The position numbers and the translations under genes were made by a program. DNA of 64,000 nt from Spisula solida (taxonomy: Eukaryota > Mollusca > Bivalvia > Venerida > Mactridae): the NCBI GenBank assembly GCA_947247005.1, contig OX365949.1:940001-1004000 (forward strand), in the 5' to 3' direction. The notes beneath the pieces are model-generated. The model worked only from the letters and a program-made list of their open reading frames with translations. It was not told where the DNA came from and did not search any database. Each line of letters begins with the position of its first letter. The first letter of the stretch is position 1. Shown here piece after piece: positions 35,528 to 50,500 of this stretch.

Positions 35528-38500
35528 CTAGTCGAAATCAAGAACTTTAATTCTTTTCTCCAACTTCTGTTGTGGAAATAGGTAAGCTCTCATGATGTCA
35601 TCGAGTTCATTAAGTGCTAACTGTGTATGCATCTTTACACCGTCATTGTGTTCCGTTAGCATAACAGATTTCAGTACACGATATAAATCCTTAAGGACGC
35701 TCTCCAAGACCTGAAAAATATGTTCATATAATCTGATATATGTGACAGGAACTGAGATTCCTTCATGATTATTGAACTACTTCTACTCTACTCCTTGTCT
35801 AAGCTAAAATGCAACTCTGATTACAAGGGTCAGACACAAAATCTTTTCTATTTAGACCTACACAAGCAAACCGAATACTCGTATCAAACTGCATTTGAGA
35901 AAAGTTACGAAGCATATGGTTTTATGAAGACATTAACATTCAAGTTTCACGACTACTTGGTCATATTTTAATATACATTGTATGAATGTACGTTTAATGC
36001 TTATTTGTGTTTGACACTGTTTCTCAACAATTTTTACCTCACCAGTTTACCTGGTCTGTTTTCTAGCTAATTCGATCTTGCATTTCCACCAGTAACCAGA
36101 GCCCAGCAACTTCTCCACACACATGGTAGATTCAAAATCAATAATAAAAGTCAAATTTTGATGGAAGTGTATGACTTGCCAAGACCAGGAGTCAAACCCA
36201 AATTGCCGGGTTACAAATCCATACACTATCTACTGCATCACAGCTATATGTAGGTTTGATTTTGAGTAAAAACACACCACAAACACTGTATACCTTGAAA
36301 ACATGGTTCCCCAAACCCTGTAGTAGAAGGGTTAATGCTTGAGCTGCTGCTTTACGTACTTCAACATTCTCGTCATGTTTTAATGTATTACTACAACAAT
36401 CAAATACCTGAAAACACAAAATTATGCTTTTATATTATCTTAAATCCCATCGATCAACTGTATTTCGGTTACATGGAGACTACCCAGTCACATAATTCTG
36501 ACAGTGGACACACCAGCAGTTACCTGAAACTAGCTACTATAAAGTATTATAAAGGATCGTAGCTGAAACCTCTTGCACTGGAAGAAGATGTTGTTATAAA
36601 TCAACCACAAACATGGAATATTCACCAAATTTTAAACCACCATGCCCCAATCTCCAAAATAATTCATGGTCGGTTATAAAATCTCATCTGAGCTAATAAT
36701 GTCTATTGTATAGTCTTGCCAGCTCAAAATAAAATTTACCTTGTTTTAATAATTCAAGTATAAATCTTAGTTCAAATGGAGATTTTACACAAGTTAGAGT
36801 TTGAAACAAGCCTGACAAAGGTGAATATAATTCCTCTCACCTCATGTACGATATTTCCTAACGAAAATCTGAGTAGTTTACAAAGCTCTCCCAGGTTCGA
36901 CAAACTACTAGCACGTACAAAAGCTTCACCATCTTTCACCCCAGTAAGAATGCTGGGTAATAATACATCTCGATACTTCGGCAGAAGGTCACCTGGAAAA
37001 CACAAAAAGTTATGAAGTCAAACTTAATTCTTCACACAAGGTTTTCTAAAGTATTTAAGGCCATTTGCCGCAGTTTTGTGTAAAATCATTATATAATTTG
37101 TTATTTCAAATTATTTATTACTAAAAGAATTTCCATAAACTAAGGTAAAAAAGGTTAAAGTTACATATTATACTTGCGAATGATTATTTCACATAAGGTA
37201 TTCAATGTATAAAACATTTAAGACGTCAAGTTGATTTGCTTTTGGGAAAATTAATTTTTAAGTCATATAGCAGTAAACAGAGTGCCCTTACTACATGCCC
37301 GATATGGAAATTTGGTTCCAAAAATTGCTTGATAGGGCAATAGAAACCAAATGAAACCCCAAATTGCACCATTGGGCAATTTCATCCCTTGATAAGTACC
37401 AAGTTAAAAGACTAGTGCACCATCGGGCAATTTCATCCCTTGATAAGTACCAAGTTAAAAGACTAGTGCACCATCGGGCAATTTTCTCCCTTGATAAGTA
37501 CCAAGTTAAAAGACTCATGCACCATCAGACAATTTCATCCCTTGATAAGTACCAAGTTAAAAGACTAGTGCACCATCGGGCAATTTTCTCCCTTGATAAG
37601 TACCAAGTTAAAAGACTAGTGCACCATCGGGCAATTTTCTCCCTTGATAAGTACCAAGTTAAAAGACTAGTGCACCATCGGGCAATTTTCTCCCTTGATA
37701 AGTACCAAGTTAAAAGACTCGTGCACCATCGGGCAATTTCCTCCCTTGATAAGTACCAAGTTAAAAGACTCATGCATCATTGGGCAATTTCCTCCCTTGA
37801 TAAGTACCAAGTTAAAAGACTCATGCATCATCGGGCAATTTCCTCCCTTGATAAGTACCAAGTTAAAAGACTCATGCATCATTGGGCAATTTCCTCCCTT
37901 GATAAGTACCAAGTTAAAAGACTAGTGCACCATCGGGCAATTTTCTCCCTTGATAAGTACCAAGTTAAAAGACTCGTGCACCATCGGGCAATTTCCTCCC
38001 TTGATAAGTACAAAGTTAAAAGACTCTGTCTATTTTGTAAGTAATTATGGAGAAATGATAGGGTTACATACCCAAACACCTTGAAGCTTTCACCATTATT
38101 TCTCCAAGTTTCATTCTCAGTTCAGGTGATTTCTCATGCTTGCTGCAATCTGTTTTATTCCGATAATCAGCAAATTGTTGACAAACCCTCGGTACTACTA
38201 AAGCTGCATGTGTGTCACACATCGCTGTCAGACCATTCACAGCAGACAGGTAGATGTAAGAATCATCATGATCTAAATTCTCTTCAAATATTTTCAACAA
38301 AAGTTCTTCCTTGTTTTTAATGACTGGATCTCTTTTTTGAACAAGACGATATAAACGAATGAGTCCATGGCCACGTACTGGTATCAGTGGGTCCAATAAT
38401 TCTGTAAAGGCCATGTCAAGTTCTGTCTGAGTCTTCTGACCATCGGTGCTACTTTGTTGTGCAGTTGAATGTTTCTCATTGTCAGATATTCCCCCACTTT

Positions 38501-41500
38501 TCTGTCCATCTTCCATCACTTCATCTAAACCTTCAGGTTTAGTTTCAGATTTCTTAACATGAATCACTTTATCCCTCACTTTACTTGGAAATGTAGCTGT
38601 CTGTTGAGGAGTGGCTACATTAGCATCGTCATGTATAGTTTGTGTCACTGTGGGCTTGCTAGATATTTCCTCAATCTTTCTAGGTACAGACTTAGACTGA
38701 TTACTTTGATTTGGTTTATTTGTAGTTTTCTGTGGAAAAATAAACAGAACACTACGTTATTTTCTTATACTACTTGGATGTCTGGACGAGTTGGAAAAAG
38801 GTTTAGACTGCGAGCCTTGGTGAGTATTTCATTTTATGCTGTAAATTGGTATAAATTGATATATGTTGAGGCAAACGCTATGTCTTAGTCAGATGTTGTA
38901 TGAATATAATTTGAATATCTTGTTTGATGAGCTCATGCACTATTACAAAGCTGTAGGATTTGTACTTTTTCAGAAATTCAATTATACTCAAAGTTTTCAA
39001 TATGTTTAAGTGTAATAAATCAACATCGCTTACAAGTTAAATAAATCAACATGTTTTACAAGTTTATTTAATAAACATGGATTAAAAGTTTATTTAATCA
39101 ACATGGCCTGAAATGAATCGAGAGACTGTCGTCCAAGGATATATGAAGCCATTTTCTCTAATAAGTCGTAGGGCCATAGTTTGAACAAATAAAAGAGGAT
39201 CATTTAAACCTCAATACAAAAAGCCATTAAGAATAGCAAGCAATACAGAAGTCCTACCGGTTTGAAGCTTTCTGTTGCCATAGCAACCACATTTTTTTTG
39301 TCAGAATCAAAATATTTGTAGACATGCATAATCCCCTTTTTTCCCCCTATCTACATATCAAGTTTTATAAACCTAGCTTGGAAACTGTTTCAGTTACGTC
39401 AGGATCCAGATTTTTTGACAGACGGACAATCTCACTCATTGTGGGGTTTTCTTTTGTTCATCCTTTTGTATGTAAAACCCCATAAGCAACATTTTGCACC
39501 CTGTAAGCAACGGAATGAATAGAATCTAAATATAGCCAATTGTTCCACACCCCACAACTACATGTGGGTGAGTACGGATGCACGGACTGACGGACGGAGG
39601 GCAAACCTTTATTCCCCTCTGGTAAAAAACCGGTAGGGGACTAATAAAGTTTTATCAAAATTGCCAAAGCTGTTTAGGTGATTTAAATGAATTGTCGACA
39701 ACTGACACAGCAAAATCACAATAAATTGTGCTCAGATGAGCTAATAATAGTATAGCGACCAAACCTTTTCAGAGTCACGTTTATTTTTAGCACATTTCTC
39801 CTTGGTTATCTCCGACCATACAGCCCCTTGTGTAGCTATAGCAATTCTTACATCAGTAGCCATTTCTTTAACCGAGCTATCTGGATGATATCTACTTAGT
39901 TCTTCAAGCAAGGGCAATAACTCTTGCATGTATTTCCTGTCCTGTTCATTCATCTACAACAAATACAACACAAGGATTAATCACAGTGTGTACATTGTAT
40001 GTGTATATAGTTTATGTTATAAAACTATCTAAGTATTAGATGATGAACAGTGATGATGTATGTGGATAAAAACATGCTATAACAATGTCTAAGTTAAAAG
40101 GGCCATAATTAACTCCATCAAAATACATTGCAGGGTTATAGTAAATTACAGTGTTTCAGTTTATGTGAAGGAGTGAATGGGAGTATGTTATTATTAATAA
40201 TATGAATTATTATAATGTGGCTAGGTAGTCTTCATAGGACTGAAAAAATGTTGTTTGTCGAAAAGTCTAGCTTTATATAGCATCATACCTCAAAAGCTCC
40301 TGTCATCAAGGCTGTGACAAGACCAATTGCCATGGTTACTGTTTCATTTTCAAATGCTTCAAACATCACATCTTCCGTATTCTTACACACTTGGACACCT
40401 CTTTCTAATGTAGCCTATAATACAATTTATTCTCATATTTTTTTTCAGATTTTTGGCCTTTTTTAACAATTTCAGGCAAAAACAGCAACTGGCCCAGATC
40501 TCCCGAAGCATCTTGAGTAGATATCTCCACTCAAATTGAGATTTTTCTAAAATCAGAGGTTGAATTTGAGATAAGTCGAGCTCTTCAAATTTTATTGTAA
40601 TAAACTCAGGATAATGTTTCTATTTTTTAATATTTTTTTTAATCCAGCTTTAATCCTTTTGCGGCTATAAATATTCGTGGAAGTATGTCTACCCAAAAAA
40701 ATATTAACTTAAAAAGCGCGAAAACATTTCTAGAAAACATTTCAGTACCTACCTTGACAAAATCTATCGTATGGTGAGCATTGGTAATGCATGAAGGACC
40801 AAGTTTCTCACAGATGGCAGCCAGAAGATTCAATGAGGTCAACTTCTTGTGAAAGTTAGATATTGCTAACTGACTTCTTTCCTCTATATTCAACAATACC
40901 TGTGCTTCCTCAATGTTACCTGGTCTATGTGGGATATCATCTTCTCCAGTTATCTCAGAGTTAATGAACCTTGTTAGCTCCTACAATAAATGAACATCGT
41001 AAGTCAACACAATAAAAAATCTAAATTTTGTGAGTTTGTTGTTTGCAAGGTTAAATGAACACAATTTTTAAAAATCACTACACACTTGCAATTGATTTGT
41101 ATATGGATAAAAACACCAAATATATGTTGAGGGAGACTTTTGAAGGTTGACACATGTTAGCTTTTATTATAAATTGATTTGAACAACATCACAAATTCAT
41201 GATGCTTAATTGTGTGAGATTATAATTTGCGACTTTAAATGTTCACAAGTTTTTAAACATCACACTACATCGGCAATAAGCGTATATATGGATAACAACA
41301 CATACTATACACTTAACACAATGTATGTACAGGATACTTTTTTGTTTAATGTTGATCCATGTTAACTTTTTATTGAAGATTGTAACATGGCTTGAAGATT
41401 TTTTAACATGACATGAATAACAACAAATTTGACGATGTAACATACCTGTAACATGTGAACCAGGAACTGTCCGGCTACATCAGTAGTCTGTAAATCTTCT

Positions 41501-44500
41501 ATCAATCCAACAATACAGCTCACATAAACATCATCAGAACCAGTATTACTGTAAGTGGTTAATAGGAAAGTGTCATAGTAACTAAAGATTACTGGGATAT
41601 TTATTAAGAACTGTAATAATTTCCCAAGTTTACCGGCATATAAATTAAGAACTGTAATCGTCATGCAAGTTTGAGGGCATACAACTGTGTTTGACATTGA
41701 TCATTGTAGACAAAAAAGGTCTAGCACAACTACTACCTGTTGAGTTGTTTAGGCTAAGTCTCTAATCGTCAATTTACTTCAAGTGTACATGTGAAGAGTA
41801 AAGTTTTAATTATATACCAATACAGTCTAACTTGTACTAGCGACCACGCGTATTAAGCGACCTTTATCTTAAACGACGAGTTTCAACTCCTCCCGATCGC
41901 ATTTGTTCTATTTTCCTATTGTGTTAAGCGTCTTTGGTCTAACGTGACCAACGACCACTATTTAAGCACTATAAATTTCATTTAAGCGACCGAAAAAAAT
42001 GTAAATCACTAGTCGTCTGTAGTGAGAGGGTAATAATTACCTTATAATACCTCGTCATAAATCATTGTTTGTTCAAACTTCAGAGATTGTCTTTTGTTAA
42101 CTGGACTCCAATTAACAGCATTGACAATCACCATTGTGTCCGCTGGGCATGTCATACAGATGATTTTTAATCCGATTACATACAATATTACGGATTAATT
42201 GGTGTATCTTTTGCTGCAATCAGCTTGTTGTTACCGTCTATTTGAAATGGGCTAAAACCCAGACTATTCCGTTTTTTCTTCGAGTGCAAGCAAAACTGAC
42301 TTACATGAAATGAATTATGTAATATATGAGTAAGTTTATTAACATGATAAATTGAAATGTTTATGAAGACGATGCATACAAGTATAGACTGATCATACAA
42401 CTTATTAACACAAATGCTTATGTTATGTTTAATTACCGGTACACTGAATACTTCTAACATTTGTCTTGAACGACCATTCCGTTCAGCGACCGTTTTTAGA
42501 CCCTCCGAAGGGTGGTCGCTTAATACAAATTTGACTGTATACACTTCTTTCTATCAAACAGTGTCCTGCATTATAACAATAAGCTAGAATCATTATAGAT
42601 GGGATACTGTATGTATCTTGACAACTATACATTGTGCTTACCGTGTTATACTGACATAATTCATTTGGGAAAATAAATACAGGAGAACCTTGATGCCTCA
42701 AACACATTTGGTTTGACCACCCAAGAAACCTCAAACAGGTTAATCGGCACTATGTACTAGTATCCAATAGATACCTCGAAGAGGAAGATGGCTCAAACTT
42801 TTTCCCTAGTCCAAAGTCAGTCCTAGGTTTAGAAGTTCTCCTGTAGTGATAAACAAGATACTGATTGCATTCAGACATCAGAATATATCCCTACCTCTCA
42901 CTCAAATCAGTAACAACAATAACACCACCACTGTCTCCATTAGTGAACTTCATATTTGGATGTTTTCTGGGTAATTTTATCTCGCTAGATTTCTGCTGAT
43001 AAGCCATACATTCTAGACATGTGACAGCAACATGTGTATCCATCTGTTTCAGGAATGATGTTAACAGCTGTTTGCATGATGTCCTACAATATAATCATTA
43101 TATGAGTTGTGACACAAGCAAGTGGTTCTTGGCATTGTTTTAATCATTTCTGTATTGAAGTGGAATTCTAGCATTTTATGATACTAACTTATTAGGTTAT
43201 GATTATGTTGTGTATAGAGTATCATGTTTGAAACAGAACAAAGCAATAAATCATCAGTCACTGTGCTTGTTATAGAGTTATCTGCCCTTGAGTACACAGA
43301 TTTGAAGAAAAATATTACTTTCAAGGGCAGATAACTCCTAAATAAACATGGTGACCTATGATTCTTTTGTATTATTCTGTTTCTAAGAAGATACTATGTC
43401 CATTATCACAGTACAAAATTGGAACAAATTCTATTACTGGTCAATATTGCCCCATCTCTTGTAAAAGATGCTGCAGCGAAGGCCTTTAAGTTAAATATAA
43501 GTATTGCCATATAAAATCATAATACAACGTTCATTTTGATGTCATATAATTATAGGATCTATCATGAGTTGTCTTTGGAAGTCAACATTTTTTAAACAAG
43601 TCTAAAAACAACTTTGGCTAGCTTAGTAATTTGTCTTCACAACGAGTTTAAGAAATGTTGATTCAAAAGACAACGAGTGGTGGATTCTTGTTATCACATT
43701 ACTAAAGAACCGAGTCAGAACAACATAAGAAACAAGAAATATAACTGAATGTGATGAATACCCCCAGAAACTGCTTGACACAGTCAGATATGCACAACTA
43801 GATTTGGTACTGATCAGTCATGCAAAGTTTTGTTGAAATCCAACCATTGGTTGCTAAGAAATAGTGCAGACAAAATTTATAAGTGTAAAAAAACAAAGGG
43901 CCATAACTACCGTAAAATTGATCCGACCAATATGTGTCGACCACATGCAAAAAAAGACTTAGTACTAATCATTGATGCACAGGTTCTTTGAAATTCGTCC
44001 ATTGGTAACAGAGAAAAAGCGTGCACAAAATTTATAAGTGAAAAAACAAAGGGCCATAACTACCTTAAAATTGATTTGATAAACATGGGTCGACGATATG
44101 CACAACTAGACTTGGTATTGATCATTCATGCAAAGTTTCGTTGAAGTCTGACAATTGGTGACAGAGAAATAGCGCTGACAAAATTTATAAGTGTAAAAAA
44201 CAAAGGGCCATAACTCCCTTAAAATTTATCCGACCAACGTGTGCCGAGGATATGCACAACTAGAATTAGTACTGATCATTCATGTAAAGTTTCGTTAAAA
44301 TCGGACCATTGGTAACAAAGAAATAGCGCGGACAAAATTTATAAGTGTAAAAAAAACAAAGGGCCATAACTCCTTTAAAATTCATCCGACCAACGTGTGC
44401 CGACTATATGCACAACTAGATTTGGTACTGATCAGTCATGCAAAGTTTCGATGAAATCCGACCAAGGGTTACAGAGAAATAGCGCGGACAAAATTTATAA

Positions 44501-47500
44501 GTGTAAAAAAACAAAGGGCCATAACTCCCTTAAAATTCATCCGACCGGCGTGTGCCGACAATATGCACAACTAGACTTGGTTCTGATCAGTCATGCAAAG
44601 TTTCGATGAAATCCGACCAAGGGTTACAGAGAAATAGCGCAGACAAAATTTGCACGGACCAACCGACCAACAGACCAACCAACCAACCAACTAACCAACC
44701 AACCAACCTCAAGCATGACTCCAATATAGCCCCCATATACTATGTATCTGAGGGTATAATTACAAATTTATGCCGACAATGTTACGTTTTCGTGCTGAAA
44801 ATCTGGTGATGTTACATTTGTTATCACACGTGTTGGAGAACATAGTTCCGTCATTTGTTCTGATAATTAATAGTCAAAATATTGTAGAAAACTGAAGAAT
44901 GAAGTACAGTAGAACAAACCTGACGGGTGATACTAGTACACTGTGTGAGGTGAACACAAAGAGATCAAACAATGTGAGAAGTACTGGCTGTGTGTATGAT
45001 ATCAACATTGGATTAGCACCACATCCCTCAATAAATACCTGAAAACATAGAACATCCCTCAGTAAATACATGAAAACATAGAACATCCCTCAATAAATAC
45101 ATGAAAACATAGAACATCCCTCAATAAATACATAAAAAAACATAGAACATCCCTCAATAAATACCTGAAAACGTAGAACATCCCTCAATAAATACCTGAA
45201 AATATAGAACATCCCTCAATAAATACCTGAAAACATAGAACATCCCTCAATAAATACCTGAAAACATAGAACATCCCTCAGTAAATACCTGAAAACATAG
45301 AACATCCCTCAATAAATACCTGAAAACATAGAACGTCCCTCAGTAAATACCTGAAAACATAGAACATCCCTCAATCAATACCTGAAAACATAGAACATCC
45401 CTCAATAAATACCTGAAAACATAGAACATCCCTCAGTAAATACCTGAAAACATAGAACATCCCTCAGTAAATACCTGAAAACATAGAACATCCCTCAGTA
45501 AATACCTGAAAACATAGAACATCCCTCAGTAAATACCTGAAAACATAGAACATCCCTCAGTAAATACCTGAAAGCATAGAAAATCCCACAAGCATGAGCT
45601 CGTCATGAGCTAAAATGTTTTATTTAATGTTAATTCAATGAAGATAGAAGAAATAGCCAGAACTTTTATTTACAGAAATGATTACCTTTTTACAATCATC
45701 GATACATTTTGTCAACTGTGATTCTTCAACAACCACCACATCTGATACTGTCACATCAAACACTGAAACAATACAAATTGTGTTTATGTTCCAAGTTTTA
45801 ACGTCCTTTCTCAACAATTTTCAGTTATTTTTAGCAGCTGATTCACCTAAATATAGTTTTCCTGGACTGTAACCAGTACACACCCTTCCAAGTGTAACTT
45901 CTCCACATGTAGAGGAAAATCGACATTGATGTGAAAGTGTATAACCATGACTTACTGCACTTGGGAATTAAATCTGGATGGCTGGGTTACAAATCCTGCA
46001 TACTAACTGCATGAACACTGTGGGTTACATGGAATAAAGCAACAAATTTTGGGTTATAGGCAAGTATAAGTAAGGAAACACGAGTCTCCTCAAGAACCAG
46101 ACGGCGTTAGGAGGATTGATTGAACTGAGTGAGTGATAGAAAGCATAATGTATGATCTGACTATTTACTCCAAAACACCCCAAAGACATCCCAAACCACC
46201 TCCAAGTCACCCCAAAACGTTAAGATAATGATGTTTGTATTTTTTTATAAATTGTCTTATAATGTTTCTTTTAGTATAAAATTATGTGTCATTTCAAACA
46301 TAGAACTTATAAAAATAATACAATTTATAACATTAGTAAACCATTTTATGGTGTCTACGGGTGTCCTGGGGTGTCTTGGGGTAAATAGTTGGACCGCATA
46401 ATGTATCATCATAAATGAACTTACCTGAAGTATCTATGCACATCAGTAATGGTTTGAGTATGGGTTGTATGATATATGATTGAGTAAATACATCATGTTG
46501 TGTCGACATATTGGATATAATAGAACAAGCAACTTGTAGAAACTGTTTACAAACTTGTACATCCTCTATATGTATTAGATCCAATATCTGTTGAAACAAA
46601 AATCAAGGTAACATTGTCGCAGGATGTTGACAGTCACCACTAGGCAATGTCACCCATAATGCAACAAACAGCAACAAATCACTGGCTAAGAATAAGAAGG
46701 TCGTAAGTGAACTTATAAGACTCATGCATATTTGAAATCTGCATCACAAGGCGCTTTTTATAGGCCTATTTTCATGAAAATCGGAACTGGTCATGTTGAC
46801 CAAACTGAAGTTGAAAAAGCTTGTTTTTTTCCATATGTAAAGAGTAGTTTTCTGACAGTTTTTTCTTGTTTTCTCAAAATATTGATTATGTACCTATGGC
46901 CTTCTCATTCTAAGTCAGCGAAATGATGTAGTTATTGTTGCTGTTAAGCAAAAGGTATATAAATCCAATTACATGTATTTGCACTCATTGATATGGAGAG
47001 TACTAATTTGTACAAAACCAGTAATCGAGAATGTCACGTCTCTGTTTTGTTGATACCCGAAAATAAAAATTCCTCAAGTAAAAGTGACACTAAAATATTT
47101 GACATACAGCACAATCAGATACTTATTGCAAGGGGTTAATGTTTGCTCTACTTGCAAGTTTAACTCGCAAATTTTATGATTGTGAACTTTTTAAAGTGAG
47201 TTCTTTTTCTCTTTTTCTGAAATTTGAAATTCATGAACATTTCATCGTGCAAGCTAATTCAGAATAACAAGTTTATTGAAATTTGCGCTCACCGAAATTA
47301 TCTCATTTACAGCAAATGCTGAAAAACATATTTTAAGGTATTTTAAAACTATTTCATCGAAATCAAGGACATTAATTAAGAACATAATGTTTTTAAAACA
47401 TGTCAGAATAAAATATCCCCGATACCTGTGATCCGACAGATTTATAATACATTTCTGATGAGACTGATGACTGTAGTGGACAACAAGATATCACCTTGGC

Positions 47501-50500
47501 AACAGCCTCGCATTTCCTCCAGTCATGCGTTCCTGTCATACCTACAATCATACCATACAGTTAGCTTATTTTGTTTCTCAAATTTTTATTTTTCCTGCAC
47601 TGTATCCTAACCAGAACTATTAAATTTTTATGAAAGGATATGACCTGCTGTGAACGGGAATTGACCCCAGTTACAAATCCAGCGCACACACCACAATGTC
47701 CGCATCTCCTCTTGTAATCAACAAGGGAGCAAAGATTGTACATCTTGCTCACCAATTTGAAAGTACATCCACATTTTTAATTTCTGATGTAACATCTCAC
47801 TTTCGCATTAATTACAGCATTATAATTATAGTAATTCAAAGCTTGCATTTACTAGTATGTTACTTATTCAAACTTTGCTCACTGAAATTACATGATATAC
47901 GGTAATTACCTTTTCCTGCCCCTGGAACATCAAGCATTCCCCTCATAATACTTTGTACTCCACGAGGTCTCATTATAATACATACTAAGTATTTACTACA
48001 TTCTTGTCTCAGCCATTTTGGTGCCGGTTGTATAGCTGGAACACCCTTTGTCTTCTAGAATAAAGTAAAACAGCAAAACTATGAACTCTGTATGATGTAG
48101 AAATCAGCCGTGTTAAATTATGTCCAAGACGGCACTGGTCGATCAGGATTACCTTCTTTTGTCTTGTAACCACTTTAACAAAAGTTTTAAGTCCAAACAA
48201 TGGCAAAATGCTCTAGAAATACACACCATGGGGTATTCTGTCTTATTGTAATAGATTGCTCTTTAGATAGTGAACAAGTACTTCAAAATTCAAGCTAAAA
48301 ATGTCTCAGACGTTCTTTCATTTTACTTTTTCTGATTCCAACTTTCCCTGACCATTCCCAGACGTTTGCCACATTTCCAAATTTCGGTAACTAAATTTAT
48401 AATGTCACTGACTTTTCTCTGACCTTGAAAGTCCAGAAGAAGTGTACACATATAAAAATTATCTTAAGGTACAATGTATTATACTCACAGTCTTTGGAGG
48501 ACCACCTTGCAGTAACATCAATGTTCTAACAAGTAATGGTGGATACACTTTCTTTATCAATTCTTCCAACTTGTTGGTACAATAATCAATGTCTACAAAT
48601 ATATCACCAACGTGATGTGCTCTGTAGTCATCATCAGATTCTGTATCAACTATTAAGCTGTCAGCTTTTTGACCTGATTTATCCTCAACAATCAAGTTGC
48701 CTGCTCTTTGGTCAGAATGTGGAAATTTAGTGTTTTTCTCCATACTTGTATTGTGACTATTCGTGGCTGCATCAAATTGATCATTGTTCTGGTTGTTGGT
48801 GGCTGCATCAAATTGATCATTATTCTGATTATTGGTGGCTGAATCAATTTGACCTTTGTTATTCCTACTGGTGCATGCATCAATTTGATCAGTGTTCTCT
48901 TGACATTTCTCCTCAAACTGGGATCTTACCATATCAACAACTTGCGCAGGACTAGAATTCTCAATAGACATTCTATTCACAGAAGATGCAAGCACATTTT
49001 CTCCTTTACCCGCTCCATATTTGGCTCTTTCATTCATTGTTGACTTTCTCTCAGTTTCACTATGACACAACTGGAACAAGACTGCTAAGATATCAGTCAA
49101 ATGCTGAGTAAGTATTAATGTTCCAAGAAGTGGTAAACTTGTACATGATAGTAAAACTTTAATGCAAGAGAACAGTTGAACATTCATAGTAGCGGAATTC
49201 TCCATTTCAGTCCTTTGAACCATGTGACTAAAACCAGACCGCAGTTCAATAGGTATCCCTACACCGGCCTGTAGCCTCGGACATATACCCATACAAACTA
49301 TAAACTGAACCGCAGTCTTAACAACTTTTTGCTCATTAACACTAAGAGTATCAGGTGACATTTTTGGCGCACCTGTCGGCTTGAAAGCTGGATGAGACGA
49401 TCGGTCGTACACATCTACGCTGTCTGTTAATGCTTGTTGAAGTAAATGTAAACATTTCAGACAGTATAAAACAAATCTCCACATAGATGAGTCACTGGGT
49501 AATATGTTTACAGTACTGTCACCTGTCCATGTAATATTAAGTTGATGAAATTGTTCTTCTGATTTAAGTCTATTCTCAAATATAGAAATATTTTCTACCA
49601 AAACATCCTGGAGCCGGGAAACAGACTTTAAATCTGAAATAATACAAAAACTTCTTGAAACTTGACTGACGTGAATTTGGACGAGACAATTAATGTTTAA
49701 AACCGTGATAAAATTTCCACAAAAAGTGTCCAAAAGTAGTTTGGAAATAATTGTACTCATGCATAGTTTATTAGTTTTTTATTACGGTAATAAGTACATG
49801 TGTATATAAGTGCAATACAAAACATTTATTAAACTAAAAATATTACGTAAGTATGTACATCAAAATTCTGCATGGTTTGCGGCGGGCTAAAAGAAGCTTG
49901 TATTTTGGTGTTTTGTTTATTGTTTTTATGTTAAATTCTGAAAAAAAGCAAGTCTGTCTCAGATGTCATTAGAACATATTATCCATGCACCAAATAATGG
50001 TTATTTGTTAAATCTCAGGTGATTCAATTTCAAATGACCATAACTTTGTCAATACTTAGAATATTTTCATCAAATAAATTTTATTTTCTGCAGGTTCATT
50101 CTTTCTAGTGCAGAGGGTCATTCCAGAATTGTAGGACCCCTGCATAAAGGTCAGAATCATGTTAATATCTCTGCACTCTGCAAACATACCTGTTTTATCA
50201 GCTTGTCTTGGAGTAACAAGAATCCGTAAGGCAGATATCACACACGATGGTTCAACCATATCATCCATCACCTGAAATAAGTCAGACAACATGACATCAC
50301 AAATTGAAGAGTACTCATCCTGCATATAATACCCTACTTTACAACATAATCCAAAAATGAGACCCTACATATGTATCACTATGAGAACTAGTAGGATACA
50401 TGTAGGATAAGTGCCCTTTTTAAGCCCCCTCTTGATGCAGCACAATCTTGTATACATCACTATGTGTTTAGTCACAATTACATCCTAATATAGGTATTGG

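Noticed and set aside
37364..38044. 226-codon plus-strand ORF of 17-residue repeats
   Set aside because: It is the 51-bp minisatellite in a TANGO6 intron, and antisense to the gene.
44397..44809. Two overlapping ORFs starting MPTICTTR
   Set aside because: They are phase-shifted readings of 155-bp repeat units inside a dispersed element.
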